Source: Parietaria judaica
Taxonomy: Eukaryota > Streptophyta > Magnoliopsida > Rosales > Urticaceae
Assembly (NCBI GenBank): GCA_954871525.1
Contig: OX940865.1
Coordinates: forward strand, 22,676,420-22,740,419
Direction of reading: 5' to 3'
DNA: 64,000 nt
Made by a program: the position numbers and the translations under genes. Position 1 is the first letter of the stretch. Each line of letters starts with the position of its first letter. This document shows positions 1 to 13,059 of the stretch, in pieces. The notes beneath the pieces were generated by a model that saw only the letters and a list, made by a program, of their open reading frames with translations, did no database searches and was not told the origin of the DNA.

Positions 1-189
1 AAGTTTCAAAAGCGGTTAGAATTTACTTTAACGTATAATTTGATAATTTTTTCCCTTAGTTTCTTTTCTTTAATTATAAAAACATGCTCCTGATTATTTA
101 CTTTTGTCGTTCCCTCCTCTCTTCATAACGCCGTCTCGTTCCCTCTTTCATACCATAGATTTTCACGGTAAGAATTTCTGAAAATTATC

Positions 190-350
190 AAGAAGGATAA
201 TTTTGGCCTTTGGGTACTTTAAAATCAAATTTATTAGAAGGTATAAAAAGAAAACTAAACTAAAGTACGCTTTGAGGGTATTATTTTTTTCGTTTTGAAA
301 CTTGAGGGTATATTTTTGCTAAAAATAGCAACTGAGGGCGTAAAAACTCA
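190..350. repeat. Short dispersed repeat, copy 1
   Basis: This AT-rich stretch carries phrases of the type 'cttgagggtatatttttg' that recur at 54205-54345 in the same order and orientation. The two copies are diverged but alignable by eye, which suggests a small non-autonomous element or its remnant. Here it lies upstream of the RSRC2-like gene; the other copy lies just upstream of the second BAHD gene. I see no clear terminal repeats or target duplication. Confidence 0.45.
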
Positions 351-373
351 AATTTCTTGAAGTTTGAGATTGA

Positions 374-391
374 CACGTGGATACGCACGTG
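374..391. promoter_or_regulatory. Pair of CACGTG G-boxes
   Basis: Two palindromic CACGTG hexamers lie at 374-379 and 386-391, about 590 bp upstream of the start codon of the RSRC2-like gene. The first sits in an ACACGTGG context, as in ABA-responsive elements. bZIP and bHLH factors bind this core in plants. That it regulates this gene is inferred from position only. Confidence 0.4.
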
Positions 392-977
392 ATGTGTATC
401 TTATTTCATTAGATTTATTTAGCCCCAAATCAAATGTATAATTGTCTGACCTCACAAACAAACAAACGAACAATCAACAAATCCAAATTCGCTCTCAAAC
501 TCTCGAGCTTCCATGAATTCGATCGTCGCGTAGTGTATGTGATTCTTCGCAAAAGGTACCTCTCGATCTTCTCTCCTCCTATGGTTTGCGTCTGAAAACC
601 CTAGCTTCACTCACTGTTTGGTTGCCCAGAAAGCGTAAGAAAATGCGATTTAGGACGATTGTTTTCTTGATTTTTTTTTTTAATTTTGGAATCATTTTTA
701 CGAAATCCATCGCCCCAGTGGTGAATCGTTTGTGAGATTCTTCATATTTGAATTTTCTTTGGCTAATTTTGGAGGTGGAATTAAGCTCGAAGCTTTTCTT
801 AGCTTCTTCAACTAGTAAATGTTTTTTTTTTTTTTTTTTTTTAGCGTTGATAAGACGATTACACTAATATATTGTTTGGATTTGATTAACTGCGTAGAGG
901 GACATGAAAATTGTTGATCTTTGTTTTCGTGTTCGTGTCTAGTCTTATGAAATTGCTTGTGTTAGGTGCTATATACC

Positions 978-3784
978 ATGGATGAGAGCTTGCATTCTGC
1001 GGACAGCTCAATGGAATTTCGGAAGCCTTCAGGCGATGCAGTTAACAGAAAGTACCGGCGCCGCTCGCCGATCAGTGGATCTCCCCCAGAAGGTTAGTTA
1101 CTTAGTTTTTTTTTTTCTTTTTTCCTTGTCAATGTCCTTTCATAAGCCGTCATAGTTACTGTGGAATGTCGACTAGCAACTCATCGGTTTCGTTGCTACT
1201 AGAAAATAATTCGATCGTTAATAAATTTCAATGTTTCGTTAATTTTCTGACTGATTGTACATTTTGGTGGTTATATAGCTTTTTTGTGACTGCAGGGAGT
1301 CCCAAGCGTGACGGAAGTGACAGTCAGTTAAAAGTGCGCGACTCTGGAAGAGTAAATGAAAATCGCTCAAAGAGTAACCAAGGGAGAGAAGTAGAAAAGA
1401 ACTCTGACAAGAGTCGTTATGATTATAAATATTTCGACAAACACTATAATAGAAATTCCCATGGATACTCTAGGCATGATGATTACGCCAGAAATAACAA
1501 GCATAATGACGATGACAGAAGTCATCGGTCTAGTTGGGAGTCGAGAGATGGGTACTCTGACAAGAGTAGGTCGAGGGATCATTTTCGAGACTTTGACAAG
1601 TTTTCTCGGGATAGAAATGACGGTTTACCGCCTAAGGACAAGGAAAGAGGTCATCGTTTAAGGGAAAGCGCTGGTAATGACGATAAAAGGGATAGCCGAA
1701 GGAGCATAGGGGGCGATAGAAGTGATCGGATGCAACAAGATGAAGGTAAAAATCATGATAAAGAACATTATAAGAGCGATGTACAACCAATTGGAACTCG
1801 GAACCTTATCAAGGAAGGAAAAAAGAAATACGACGATGTTGAAAGTCCCAGAGAAATATATGGGAGTGGGAACCTGGAATCGCCTTCTAGAAAACAAAAG
1901 ATCGACACGGAGAGAGACGATGGGAGGAGAAAGAGAGGTATTTCTGTTTCTACTATATTTTTCTATGACGTCAAATGGTCATTTTGATTTATCCAGAGAT
2001 GAGATTGAGAGAAAAATTACATTTTATATCGAAATATCATAAATGCTACTTTTATTATGAGATTGAGAGAAAACTTACATTTTATATCGAAATATCATAA
2101 ATGCTACTTTTATTATCATATGTAGATATGCTAATATTTCCTTATCTTTTGGTTCATCAACCCTTTATAAAGTTTCAAAGTTCACGAGCGCTGCTGAATT
2201 CGATGTAAAAGCATCTGAGGATGGTAAAACGAAAACAGGGCAAGGTCAGGTCAGCGTTCCGGAGACAGCCAGCGACTTCAATGCTGCTAAATCTGCCGCT
2301 ATGAAAGCTGCTGAATTGGGTATGCATAAAGCTCAAATTCGCTTGTAGCTTCATATAATATGTGATGATAAGATGCGGAACCCGTGTCACGAAGCTCCAT
2401 GTTTAAACCAATGGACGAAAAGAGTAATCCGTGACCTATAAAGTATAAACATTGTTAAGTCCCTTATCTTTCTGTTTTGAGATCCTTAACATGGATGAGA
2501 AATCCTCTTCTGGGCTGAAACAATAGCTTTTCTTTGTTTCCTCATTTTAAAATGGTTTGGCCTCAAATTTGGGTTTTAATGTCTTAAACAATACTGCTTA
2601 ATAGATTCCGTTTAATATCTATCTTCTGTTCCTTCAAACCTTCGGCACTTATTTTAGGTTGCAAGTGACCAGCAACCCTAGAAGGAAAAAAAGAAAAAAA
2701 GCAAACTCAAAATTTTAACTGGATAGAATCTTGGAAATATATATATTGCTAAGAGCATTCAACTTGTGTTACCTTGAATAATCTTACCACTATCCCTTTT
2801 TTTCCCATGTCATGCAGTCAACAAGAACCTTGTCGGAGGGATCGGGACAGGACTCATGACGGCTGAGCAGAAGAAAAAGCTTTTGTGGGGAAACAAGAAG
2901 GCTGCAGCTGCAGAAGAAGTAAGCAAAATAATCAGTGTTTATTTTAATATTTTGAAATAGCTTCTGAATTTATAGCTGTTTGTTCATTCTGTAGCACCGA
3001 GCAAAGATTAATTTCTAATTTAGAGAAACAAGAACCAAAAGATAAAGAATAAATCGATTTTGTTAAGTAACTGTTAAAGCAATTTACCCCTAAATCATGA
3101 AAAACTCAATGGGTTCTCTTAAATTCTCCGGAACATTCAATGCATTAGTGTTTGGAGACTAAATTGTTAAAATTATACTTGCATGTGCTCTATATAACTT
3201 CGTACTGATTTTAGGGGAAATTACCAATATTATAAGGTAAGAGTGAAAACTGCTGCAAAAAGAATATCAGGGGAAGAACTTGGACAATTTAACAAATTTA
3301 GGGGGGTGACTACTAATTACTGAAAAGAACGTGCTAGAGAATTATTTTCTGTCGTCGTGAATGATGTGTTTTTCCGCATAAACGCAGACTAGTCACCGGT
3401 GGGATAGCAGCATGTTTTCCGATCGAGAACGGCAAGAGAAGTTCAACAAGCTCATGGTAAGTCTCTGTGCTTTGAAGCTGTGTTATATAATTATCAAATT
3501 TAACGGGAAAAATGTTTTAAGAACATAATTCAAAATGCCTCTTTACTTTTAAAATGACTGAATTACCCTTTCGTTAGCTTCTCCTATCACTGACACAATT
3601 TTTAGACTCTGAGGTTGCCGTTGTTGCCTATGGCAAACTGTAGGGTGTGAAGGGTGACCATAACAAAGGCGGCAGCGACGTCATCGGAGCGGAGAAGCAG
3701 AAAGAGCTCCAGCTGGACTTGGAGAAGCAATACACCGCGGGGCTGCGCAGGAGAGATGGCCGAACCGTCGGCCTTGGCCTGTGA
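978..3784 (+). CDS. RSRC2-like arginine/serine-rich coiled-coil protein with SMAP domain
   Basis: Six exons join in frame: 978-1092, 1296-1937, 2173-2319, 2818-2918, 3388-3456 and 3644-3784, giving 404 residues with GT-AG introns. The N-terminal two thirds (about residues 20-250) is low-complexity and rich in Arg, Ser, Asp, Lys and Tyr, with many SR, RD and SRD clusters typical of spliceosome-associated proteins. The C-terminal part (KNLVGGIGTGLMTAEQKKKL, then HRWDSSMFSDRERQEKFNKL and a GVKG segment) matches the small acidic protein-like (SMAP) domain that ends RSRC2 proteins. A nuclear role in pre-mRNA processing is inferred from the family. The ATG at 978 opens exon 1. A 5' UTR intron from about 556 to 967 is plausible, with donor after GCAAAAG and acceptor TTAG. 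The last exon ends ...DGRTVGLGL-stop. Homologues are similar in plan, but their exact biochemical role is poorly known. Confidence 0.85.
2001..2116. repeat. Perfectly phased 58-bp tandem duplication in intron 2
   Basis: Units 2001-2058 and 2059-2116 are nearly identical (one or two substitutions, such as aaaaatt versus aaaactt). They lie just upstream of the acceptor of exon 3 of the RSRC2-like gene. The low divergence means the duplication is recent. Confidence 0.8.
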
Positions 3785-6700
3785 AATGTCCTAAACGCCC
3801 TTCAGTTTCGCCTTCTCGGTTATCTTGCAACAACTTTCAAGTATGTTTTCTTAAAGGCATCTCTTTTTGGTTTCGCGCACTATGGCCTCTTTGTAAAATC
3901 TAAGCACGGTTTTAAAGCACGTTTCTCTTTTCTTGTTTGTGTCTCTAATGGGGTCGGAAACACAATTCACGACTCGTTTCTTCGAGATCCTCGGCGGCGG
4001 AAATGTGGATGCTTGGTTTGTTTGATCCGTCTCTCAATCTATTGTGAATGATCAACCTATTTCGATCTGCCTCTGATCTCAATTTGGTTAATTTTGTTTG
4101 TATGTGGTTATTTTGGAAGAAGGGGAGAACATGGTCTATGAAAGAAATGAAATGAAAATAACTACAGGGGTGTAACTGCAAAATGAAACAAGTATTTGGG
4201 CTATTCTGCAATTATTGGATTGGATTGAATTTTTAAAACCTGCACCTAGATTACAATGCGGTTAAACCAGATATGAAATAAAATTTATTCGGATTTTGGG
4301 TTTAGCTTATAAACTTCCAACCCGGATACTGGATTAGAAAAATATTTTACATCTTTTAAGACTGAGTTTGTCTTTACAAAGAGTAATACTTAAAAAGTGA
4401 AAACTTCATAAAACATCCCTCAAAATACCATAAATTATTTTATTACACTTTCAAATATTATAATTGTAAAAACATCCTTTTTAAATTTTATGGTACAAAA
4501 ACACCCCTAATTTAACCCAACAACATATTAACTATAGTTACCCAAACATTTCATTTCTCTCTCCCACTCTCTATTCTCTACTTTCTCTCCCACATTTTCC
4601 CCTCAATATCTCATTCATTTCTTCTTCTTTTTCTTCTCAAGATTATAACACTGTTGAAAAAAAGTTGACAGTGGAGTTAGGTTGATTCTCACACATTCCC
4701 ATTATCATGGCATGATTCTCACTTCTTTTTTTTCTTCTCAAGATGATCACATATTTTTTTATGGTTAAGATTGTGAGGTAAATAATGGTTTATTAACCAA
4801 ATAAATTTATTTTTTCGCTCTAACAAGTTATGAGGTCATTTCTATGATTTTTTAGGTAGGATTTTGAAAGAAGAAAAAAAACGCAGAAAGTCGATTTTTT
4901 TTTATCCTCGGACGAACAGTAAAAATGCTTGCGAAGACGGAGTCTAAAATATTGAACATTTTATGTCTTTAATATTGGACAAACTTATGTCTTGAATTTT
5001 TGGTGAAATGTATCTTGAATATTGGACACAAATTGTCCAAATAAATATTTCTTAAAATATTTGACACAAAGATGAGCATTTCGTACCATTTTTATATTTT
5101 ATTTGCCTTTGGTATCTCAACGACCTCTCGTAATGTGTCAATTTCCCATTATGCAGTCAAGACAAAACCTTGTTTTCGTTGGTCATTAATCACTCACAAA
5201 GTTGCCACTTTCCCTCATTAGACTATATTGTATAAATGTACATCTTGTAATATATGATCATATACTTTTAACTTTCAAATATTGTGTAAATGTGGTTTCT
5301 TCTCTCTGATATATTGTATTCGGTTTTCTAGAAGAAAAAAAATAGTGAAAAGCAAATAAGAACTTTAGTTTTCTTATAAATATCAAAATGCAATATTCGA
5401 TCTTTTATAGTAAATATCGCGCTCACCCTACTTCATATTTTTCAGATCTTATACAATAGATATTTATTAGTGATAAAAAATAAATCTTTTTTTTCGTCAA
5501 TTTTTCTTCTTCTTGGATTAGTATATCCCACAGAAATTAAAAAGAAAAAAAATACTATAGGATTTTGGATTGTATTAAGAGTTCTGATAATTTGGAGTTT
5601 GGACCACTCAATGAACCAAAATTAAATGCATAATTTCTGTTTGTGGGAAAGCTTAAAAGACCCTACTTGATCTTGAACCTTTCACTCTCTTGTTTCCTAA
5701 TAGTCCCCTTTCACCCCAACACAAAAAGAGCATAACATCTTCTCCTTTTGGACCATTTCTTGTTACTTTGTTTTATTTATTGTATTAATGCTTTGTTTCT
5801 AATTGCTTTTGTGGGTGGGCCAAAATGTATTTATTCTCGTGCCAAATTGACATCATCCTTTTTGCCCAATTATGTATTGCCTTCATACAAAAAAGAATAA
5901 TTTGATTATGGCACCAAAGATTTGGAGGATTGATCAATATTTCTATCTATATTTCTTTTCTTTTATTCATTAGAAAAAAGAAAAAGAAAAGAGATTCATT
6001 TTGTATACTCGCTAGAAAGTGGTATAGTAGTAGGCCGTATCACTAAAGAGAAACAATGAGATTGATGATGATGACTTTGAATCACTTATCTTCAACAAAA
6101 TTCTAATTTTATGTTTGCCTATATTTTTCTTTTGTTCCTTATTAAAGAGAAATTGAGCTTCAATTAACCAACTTTTAATTTAATATTTCACAGAGCATCA
6201 AACATATAAAATACCCAAAACATGTTTTGAACTCTTCTATACTTACCACTAGTTTAATCCAACCGAAACGCAACTATTGTTATAAAAATATGTGGCCAAC
6301 TATAATGTCAGATGTTCTCACACTGCGAATATATCTTGTGCGAGTACATGTAATTTTGACCAATAATGTCATCATTGTATGTGCTCAAGTTGATAATAAA
6401 GTTAAAAGCTTAACTTGAGAATATATATATATATATATATATATATTTGTGTGTGTAATTAAGATATATGCTTTCGTGAGGTGTCCAAATACTAGGAGCT
6501 AGTAAATATATTTGTGATAAGAAATTACGTTAAACTTCCATGACTCACTTATCACCTAGAGGCTAGATCTAATATATTAAGATTATATATATATAATATG
6601 TCACTATAACCGTATCTATATATATATATATCTATATATATATATACACGATCTTATGAGTATGACTATATGGTATATACTGTACTTTGCTTTGCTTAGT

Positions 6701-7677
6701 TCTACATCAGCTTTCAAAAAGATGCTTTGGACACAAAATAAAAATACTCTTATCATATATAGTCTTTAATTTAATCTTAAAATCCTGGGTTAGATATATA
6801 CGTGTGTTGTGTGTGTGTGTGTTTTTTTTACTAGTGATTATATTTCTACATATCCTAATTTTTTTTTCCCTCTTTTAATATTGTACGTACGTAAAACTAT
6901 TATTTTTATAAAGCCTCGTTTCCAGAACTTAGAATAAACTACTCTTTAAGTAGTGCATGTATTCCACCATGTATACATACGTGTCTCTCTTATTAGTATT
7001 TTGTTACGAATTTACGATTACTATTATTCTAATAATATTAATACTAACACTAAGATACGGTTTATTGAATCATATCCTTGAATAAATATAGGCGATTATA
7101 TTCTCATGATATATATACACACATATATGCTTTTAGGAGATTATGTCACGTATGTCTCTAGCTATTTGCTATCCACATAGCTCGGAAAAACCCTAATAAG
7201 CAAGCAATGAATCCACTAATTATTGTCACGAAAAAGTTTCATCGATTAATTTGTCATAATTAATAGATTCATTTTCAAAACAAATATATATTATTATAAA
7301 TACAAACACCAAATGACTCATAATAGAATCAAGAAATTACACTGGCAAATATTAAAATAAGGTAAATGAACGAAATGCCTATTTTGTGTTAATTTTTTTT
7401 TTTAAATTGTCCATCGTTTGTATTTTTTACTCTTATAAATGGACATTTTTAAATAGTTTTGACAAAATTAGGCATTTCGTACAATTTCCTTTCAAACAAG
7501 TATTGGACGAGTTTCACAAATGATTTAATTTTGTGGACACATGAAAGAATAAATTATGAATATTAAATACTAATATATCGATTTTTACCTATCAAATTTT
7601 ACATATTCTATTAAGTTTAAGTTAGGCTAAGATTAATTACGAGGCCTAAGATACGTGCCTAGGGTTTAAGGAAACTT
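3785..7677. other. Gene-free AT-rich region
   Basis: The 3' UTR of the RSRC2-like gene begins here. After it I find no ORF with recognisable domains, codon-like composition or splice-linked exons on either strand. The ORFs at 3945-4211 and 6227-6418 are short and lack homology that I can recognise. Content is AT-rich sequence with TA and CT tracts. Confidence 0.6.
6421..6652. repeat. TA dinucleotide microsatellites
   Basis: Runs of (TA)n lie at about 6421-6446, with shorter interrupted runs up to 6652. Similar runs recur at 8668-8690, 9159-9190, 9474-9495, 31506-31532 and 50103-50124. They are simple sequence. Confidence 0.8.
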
Positions 7678-7753
7678 TGGTGCAGTGGGGATCGAACCCA
7701 CAACCTCCACTTTGAAGGTGGTGTAAAATTACCACTAAACTATCCTAGCAACC
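7678..7753 (-). pseudogene. tRNA-like sequence (decayed tRNA or head of a tRNA-derived SINE)
   Basis: Read on the minus strand, a TAGTTTAGTGG box resembles the Pol III A box and GGGTTCGATCCCC matches the B box. The T arm (GTGGG-TTCGATC-CCCAC) pairs fully. An anticodon-like arm pairs CCAC with GTGG around the loop CTTCAAA, which would place TCA in the anticodon position. The D arm is weak, and the acceptor ends (GGTTGCT and TGCACCA) do not pair properly. I therefore read it as a tRNA relic or SINE head, not a working gene. No A-rich tail or target duplication is obvious. Confidence 0.45.
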
Positions 7754-7889
7754 ACACTTGTAAAGTCATCAATGTTTCCTTATTACATTATTTTTTTATT
7801 AATATTATTTGAGTGAATGGGGAATTATATTTCTTTCTTTTTTCTATCCAAAATAAGCTAATTAAATCATGCTATGAACTAATGAATAG

Positions 7890-8497
7890 GGTAGGGCTGA
7901 GCATTTTAGACGCAACCCGATGGCCCAACCCAATCCGTTGGAGACCCGACCCCAATCTAACTCGCCCAATCTAACACGCTCAAAATTGGGTCGGATCGGG
8001 CCGGACCCGACTATTATTCGGGTTGGGGTCGGGTCCAAAACCTTGGGTCGAGTCGGGGTCTCCGACCCGACCAATATAATTAATATATATTTCATATTAA
8101 TTTTTATTCAAGTAGTGCAATTTTTAGTCTTTAAAAATTTCTCATTCTCAATTTTATTTACATTCAAAGACCGTTCAATCTCTCATTTTCATGTTTTACA
8201 TTGTTTAGAGTATGTTTGTTTGATTAAATTTGTTTGGGGTATTTTTACTTGAATTTTGAGTTACATTGATATATTTTTTTCATATTATTTTTTGTTATAT
8301 AAGGGTAAATTTTAATTAATCAGGCCATGGCGACCCAAACCAACCCAACCCTATTTTTATCGGGTCGGTTTGGTTCGGGCATTAAAAAAATTTGGGTCAG
8401 ATAGGGCTTTTTTTTTAGGAACCCAAAGTGATCGGGTCGGGTCCATAAAATGCGTCGGGGCGGCCCAACCCAACCCAACCCAACCTCACCCCCTAAA
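7890..8497. mobile_element. hAT-like MITE candidate with GGGTCGGGTC-type repeats
   Basis: The stretch opens with 'tagggctgagcatttt' and closes with 'ctcaccccctaaac', a short inverted-repeat pair of the form often seen in hAT-type MITEs. Both arms are packed with CGGGTCGG/CCGACCCG motifs in opposite orientation (7970-8075 and 8330-8490), so the element can fold back. I could not identify a clean 8-bp target duplication. Confidence 0.4.
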
Positions 8498-8603
8498 CAT
8501 GGGGTTTACGTGTGTTAATACAATTTGCCATAATGGTCTACCACATAATTATTTGACTTTTTTGGCTTTTGATCCTTAATTTCTACCTACCTACTTAAAC
8601 GGT

Positions 8604-9149
8604 TAAACCTAAACTTTAGTAGTAGCAATTCAACAAGTAAACCAATTCAATATTTCAATTCTAGCAATATATATATATATATATATATATGGGTTAATGA
8701 CGGTAAAAATACCTAAATTTTGGTCAAAGAATTCTCCGTGTATCCAAAGTTAAAAAATGGTGGCAAAAGTACTCAAAGTCACATTTGGGGCGTTGACCAC
8801 TCAATTCTTGTAACGCATTTAACTTACCCGTAAATTTTGGCCACGTGGACAAATCTGCATTTATGACATAACAATTTTTTGCCACGTGGACGAGCCTAAT
8901 TTGGGGTTCAATGCGTTGTTTTGTCGTAAATGAGGCTGATGTGGGCTCATCCGCGTGGCAAAATTTTGTTACGTCAACAGTCCACGTTTGTCCGCGTAGC
9001 CAGAGTTAACGGGTATGTTAACTGCGTTACGAGAATGGAGTGGTTAACTCCCCAAATGTGACTTTGAGTATTTTTGCCACCACTTTTAGACTTTGAGTAC
9101 ACGAAGGGTTCTTCGACCAAAGTTTGGGTATTCTTGCCGTTATTAACCC

Positions 9150-9191
<42 letters not shown>

Positions 9192-9260
9192 GCTAAACCT
9201 AAACTTTAGTAGTAGCAATTCAACAAGTAAACCAATTCAATATTTCAATTCTATCAATAT
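8604..9260. repeat. 67-bp direct repeats flanking a fold-back element
   Basis: The sequence at 8604-8670 (starting taaacctaaactttagtag) recurs at 9194-9260 with about one mismatch, and each copy is followed by a TA run. The element at 8691-9149 sits between them. The simplest reading is a tandem duplication of about 90 bp into whose TA tract the element inserted. Confidence 0.75.
8691..9149. mobile_element. Fold-back MITE (459 bp), Mutator-like
   Basis: The left end 'gggttaatgacggtaaaaat' is matched by the inverted right end '...gccgttattaaccc'. The complementarity runs inward for most of the element (for example the TGGTCAAAG/CTTCGACCA and GCCACGTGG/CCGCGTGGC pairs). The flanks are TA-rich and give near-matching 9-mers (tatatatat and tatataata), consistent with the 9-bp duplication seen for its relatives at 12069, 46504 and 52285. 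No ORF is present. Confidence 0.75.
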
Positions 9261-9261
9261 A

Positions 9262-9464
9262 TATTATATATATATATTTATTTATTTCTTGTAAAAAAAA
9301 TTATTATGAATTAATTAAAATGTCTATTTTTTTTTCCTAATAAAGAAGGATTCATGAAAATGTAGTTGATAATTACTTGCTCAACAACACGTCTCTCTTT
9401 TTTTCCCACGCTTTCTTGCTTGATTATTAATATAAGAATAAGACTGTTTTCCAAGTTATAGTTC

Positions 9465-9496
<32 letters not shown>

Positions 9497-9653
9497 TTAC
9501 ATTTTGGGTAACAATTTATCAAGAATGACAATGGTTACCTGAAAATGTTGCTGTCACATAAATAACTAATTATGAAAAAGAATATAAAATACCACCTCCA
9601 AAGAGTTAGGTTGCATTCCTTCCATGACGGTGCATTAATAACATTCAAAGAAC

Positions 9654-9693
<40 letters not shown>

Positions 9694-11749
9694 TGTATTT
9701 TACCATACTATATTTGTATCACTGTGGCGATTATGTATTGTTGGGTATTTGTAGCATAAGTTCACAATTTTTAACTGTACCGGTGTATATTCAATTTTTA
9801 ACGATATTAATACTCAAAGACTACAAAATTTTAATTAAAATCCGATTTCATCTCTACCTCAATTAAAATCTGTTACACGAAGAACACATCTTTGTCTATA
9901 AGATTAAACTACTCTAAATTTTATTAAAAGATAGAAATATGCGTCATTTTAGCTTAACAAACTTTAGCTCGACCTAATGAAAATAGCACATTCCACAATT
10001 TGCTACCATATCTCTTCTTCAATGACATAACACCTTTTATAGCAAACTTAAAACAAAAATTCGCGCGGACTAAGCCGAAAGTGGCCAATATCATATCGGG
10101 TATACGGGTGAAGACATTATCAATAATCAATTAAAAAAACCAATTAATTTTTCGGGACATTTATTAGTAAGATAATTTTATTATATGATATTAAAAAGGT
10201 AATGTGCCTTTGCCAAATTTGATCAATGGTTGCACCTAATACACACTCTTATAGAAATAAAAAAAAATAAAAAAATAGAAGTGATATCACCAATGAAGAC
10301 CTTCCTTAGGTCATACAATTGCAACCCTTTCAAAAAAAATAATACTATTATACTTGGAACTTGGAAGCATATTCCATAATCCATATGTATAGGTTTGGTT
10401 TCTCAGATCAAACCAAAATTAAATATAGACAAATAAGAAAAGAAGGAATAACAACGTTTGGTTTGTATCGAAGTTTGATCGATCAATTTGCAATATAATA
10501 AGCGGATGAATCTATACTTTGATTTTTTCGATCATATATTATTCTTTTAAGTCTTAACAAAAATAAAATAAAAATATCATGCAAGGATATATGATATATC
10601 TTACGTGATATTTGATGTATTCTATATAATATACAACTTTTTTACAAGATTGGTTAAAACTACAAATTTTGAGACAGGGCACTTATTAAATAAATAAAAA
10701 AAGCTAATAGCTAATATATTTGATTAGCTAAAATTCGACTATTTTATAATGGACATGAAAATATTTGAGCTATGAAACTTTGTGAACTTAAAATATTATA
10801 AAAATATCACGACTTCTTGACAAAACAAAAGAATGTTTAGCCATTTTCATTGTGAACTTCTAATGATAAATAAACAAGTCCCACTCAAAAGACGTAAATA
10901 TAATACTTTACCATTTGAATATATCACTTTCGTAATATTCTTTAGATAATCACATTATACTCTAACAACAATGAACGTAAGAGAAAACGACCCGCAAATT
11001 TCATGTGAAAATAAATTTGATTTAATGAATAAAGTTTTTTTTTATGAAAAAAAAATCTAAATTATTGAAGAACAAGAGAACTAGTACGTAAAGAAGATAG
11101 CTAAGTTTCAATTAACCATACAATATACATATATTTACTATAAATATATCGCACTACGAAACTACAGAACCGTTAGTCAAGTATTTTTGGCGTTCTGATA
11201 ATTTTACTACACGCCTCACAAAAAGGTCTTACCTGTTCAATCCCAATAAAACGCAAATGGATGCTTCTTAACATGTAAACTTGGCCTATGATGTTACATG
11301 TTTTAAAATTAAATATAATTAATAATAATCAACCGGGTCAGTCTGGCTAACGAGAAAAACTAAAGGACCAAGTTACAAAGTAACACAGTGAAAAAGAATA
11401 AAACATTTTTACTAATTGGCGACCATGAAATATGTGATCACACGAAGAAGATGAAAACAACGTGAATTGGCCTTGGAAACATCACTGCTGCTTTCAATGC
11501 ACACAACTTGTCCTTTCTTTCTTCTCTGTCTTCTATTGGGACAAAACAAATCACATTTTATTTGCGGTAGAAATATTAATATTGTTCGTTTTTAACAATT
11601 TAATACCAACGTTTTTTTAATGGTAAAAGTAACACAACAATACATTGATTTAGTACTAAATTGCGACAAAAAACAATACAATATTTACGAAAGAACTTAA
11701 ACATTGAAGCTTTTAAAAAATTAAGTATAATTCTTGCCGCGAATAAGTC

Positions 11750-11786
<37 letters not shown>

Positions 11787-12068
11787 ACCAAAATGAAGTA
11801 GAATTCTCTTGGAAATCCATCACCATCCAAGTCTTTAAATTGGATGGGGCATATTTTTGTGTTTTGTCTACCAATTATCAAATTTCTCATTATGGTTGAG
11901 CCTGTGAAGCGTTGGAGTTTGGTAAGAGTTAGGCCACACTTCAGATCGGCTATTTATTATGCCTCTCTCAACACCACATACATACATACATATTTATATA
12001 TTAATTTGAAAACCCCATTAAGCTTGTGTAAAATTATCACTCTTTCTCTTATTTTCTTAAATGAAAAA
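9262..12068. other. Gene-free AT-rich region with ATT microsatellites
   Basis: I see no coding exon. There are (TTA)n tracts at about 9655-9692 and 11747-11785; the small ORFs covering them owe their tyrosine or isoleucine runs to those tracts. The rest is anonymous AT-rich sequence. Confidence 0.55.
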
Positions 12069-13059
12069 GGGTAAATTGCGGCTAATGTACTCAATGTTTG
12101 ATTTTTTGCGAATTATGTACTCAATGTTAATTTTTGGTGGCTAATATACTCAATGTTTGATCTGTTAGACATTTTCGAATTTTCCATTAGTTGACCGTTA
12201 GAGAGTTATCCTCCTCTATATGCAGACTTTTTGTATTTTTGACATAATTCACTCATTTTTTGTCCAAATTTTATGAATGACCTATGATTGGAAAGAAAAG
12301 AGGTAGATCTAAAACTTTTATGTTTTAAGTTTTGTAAAATAAGTTTTGTAAAAATACGAAATTCCAAATACAACGTAAAATTGAACGTAAGTTCAATGCA
12401 AAATATTTGTTTCGAGAAAGTTTTACTATACTTAATGACTTTTTATGATGAAACGTAAGACCAAAAATTTGTAGATAAATATTTTATCTTTCCAGCGGAT
12501 ATTTATTTATAAATTTTGGACAAAAGATGAGTAAGTTATGCAAAAAATATGAAAGATTATTTCACATCACATATTTCATATTTTTGGCATAACTCACTCA
12601 ATTTTTATCCAAAATTAATAAATAAATACCCGTTACAAAGATAAAATATATATCTACAAATTTTTAGTTTTACGTTTCACCATATAAAGTCATTAAATAT
12701 ATTATAATTTGCTCGAAACAAATATTTTGTATTAAACTAACGTCTAATTTTACGTTGTATTTGAAATTTCGTATTTTTATAGAACTTATTTTACAAAACT
12801 TAAAACATAAAAGCTGTATATCTATCTCTTATCTTTCTAACCATAGGTCGGGCTTAAAATTTGGACAAAAAATGAGTGAGTAATGTAAAAAATACGAAAA
12901 GTGTACATGAAGAGGAGGATAACTTTCTAACGGTCAACTAACGGAAAACACGAAAATATTTAACAGATCAAACATTGGGTATATTAGCCACCAAAAATAA
13001 ACATTGGGTACATAATTCGCAAAAGATCAAACATTGAATACATTAGCCGCAGTTTACCC
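12069..13059. mobile_element. Long fold-back Mutator-like element (991 bp) with perfect 9-bp TSD
   Basis: The left arm starts gggtaaattgcggctaatgt and the right arm ends in its inverted counterpart, 'cattagccgcagtttaccc'. The arms stay complementary almost to the centre, so the whole element is an imperfect palindrome of about 2 x 490 bp. It is flanked by AATGAAAAA on both sides (12060-12068 and 13060-13068). A 9-bp target duplication is the hallmark of the Mutator superfamily. No transposase is encoded. A one-armed relative lies at 45589-45883. Confidence 0.85.

Noticed and set aside
1722..2042. 106-aa frame within exon 2 of the RSRC2-like gene
   Set aside because: It is out of frame with the SR-rich coding sequence and runs into intron 2.
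7862..8579. ORFs with repeated RPNPT/GSGPIR-like residues
   Set aside because: They are translations of GGGTCGG repeats in a probable MITE.
9027..9218. ORF with an IYIY run
   Set aside because: Translation of a TA microsatellite and a MITE arm.
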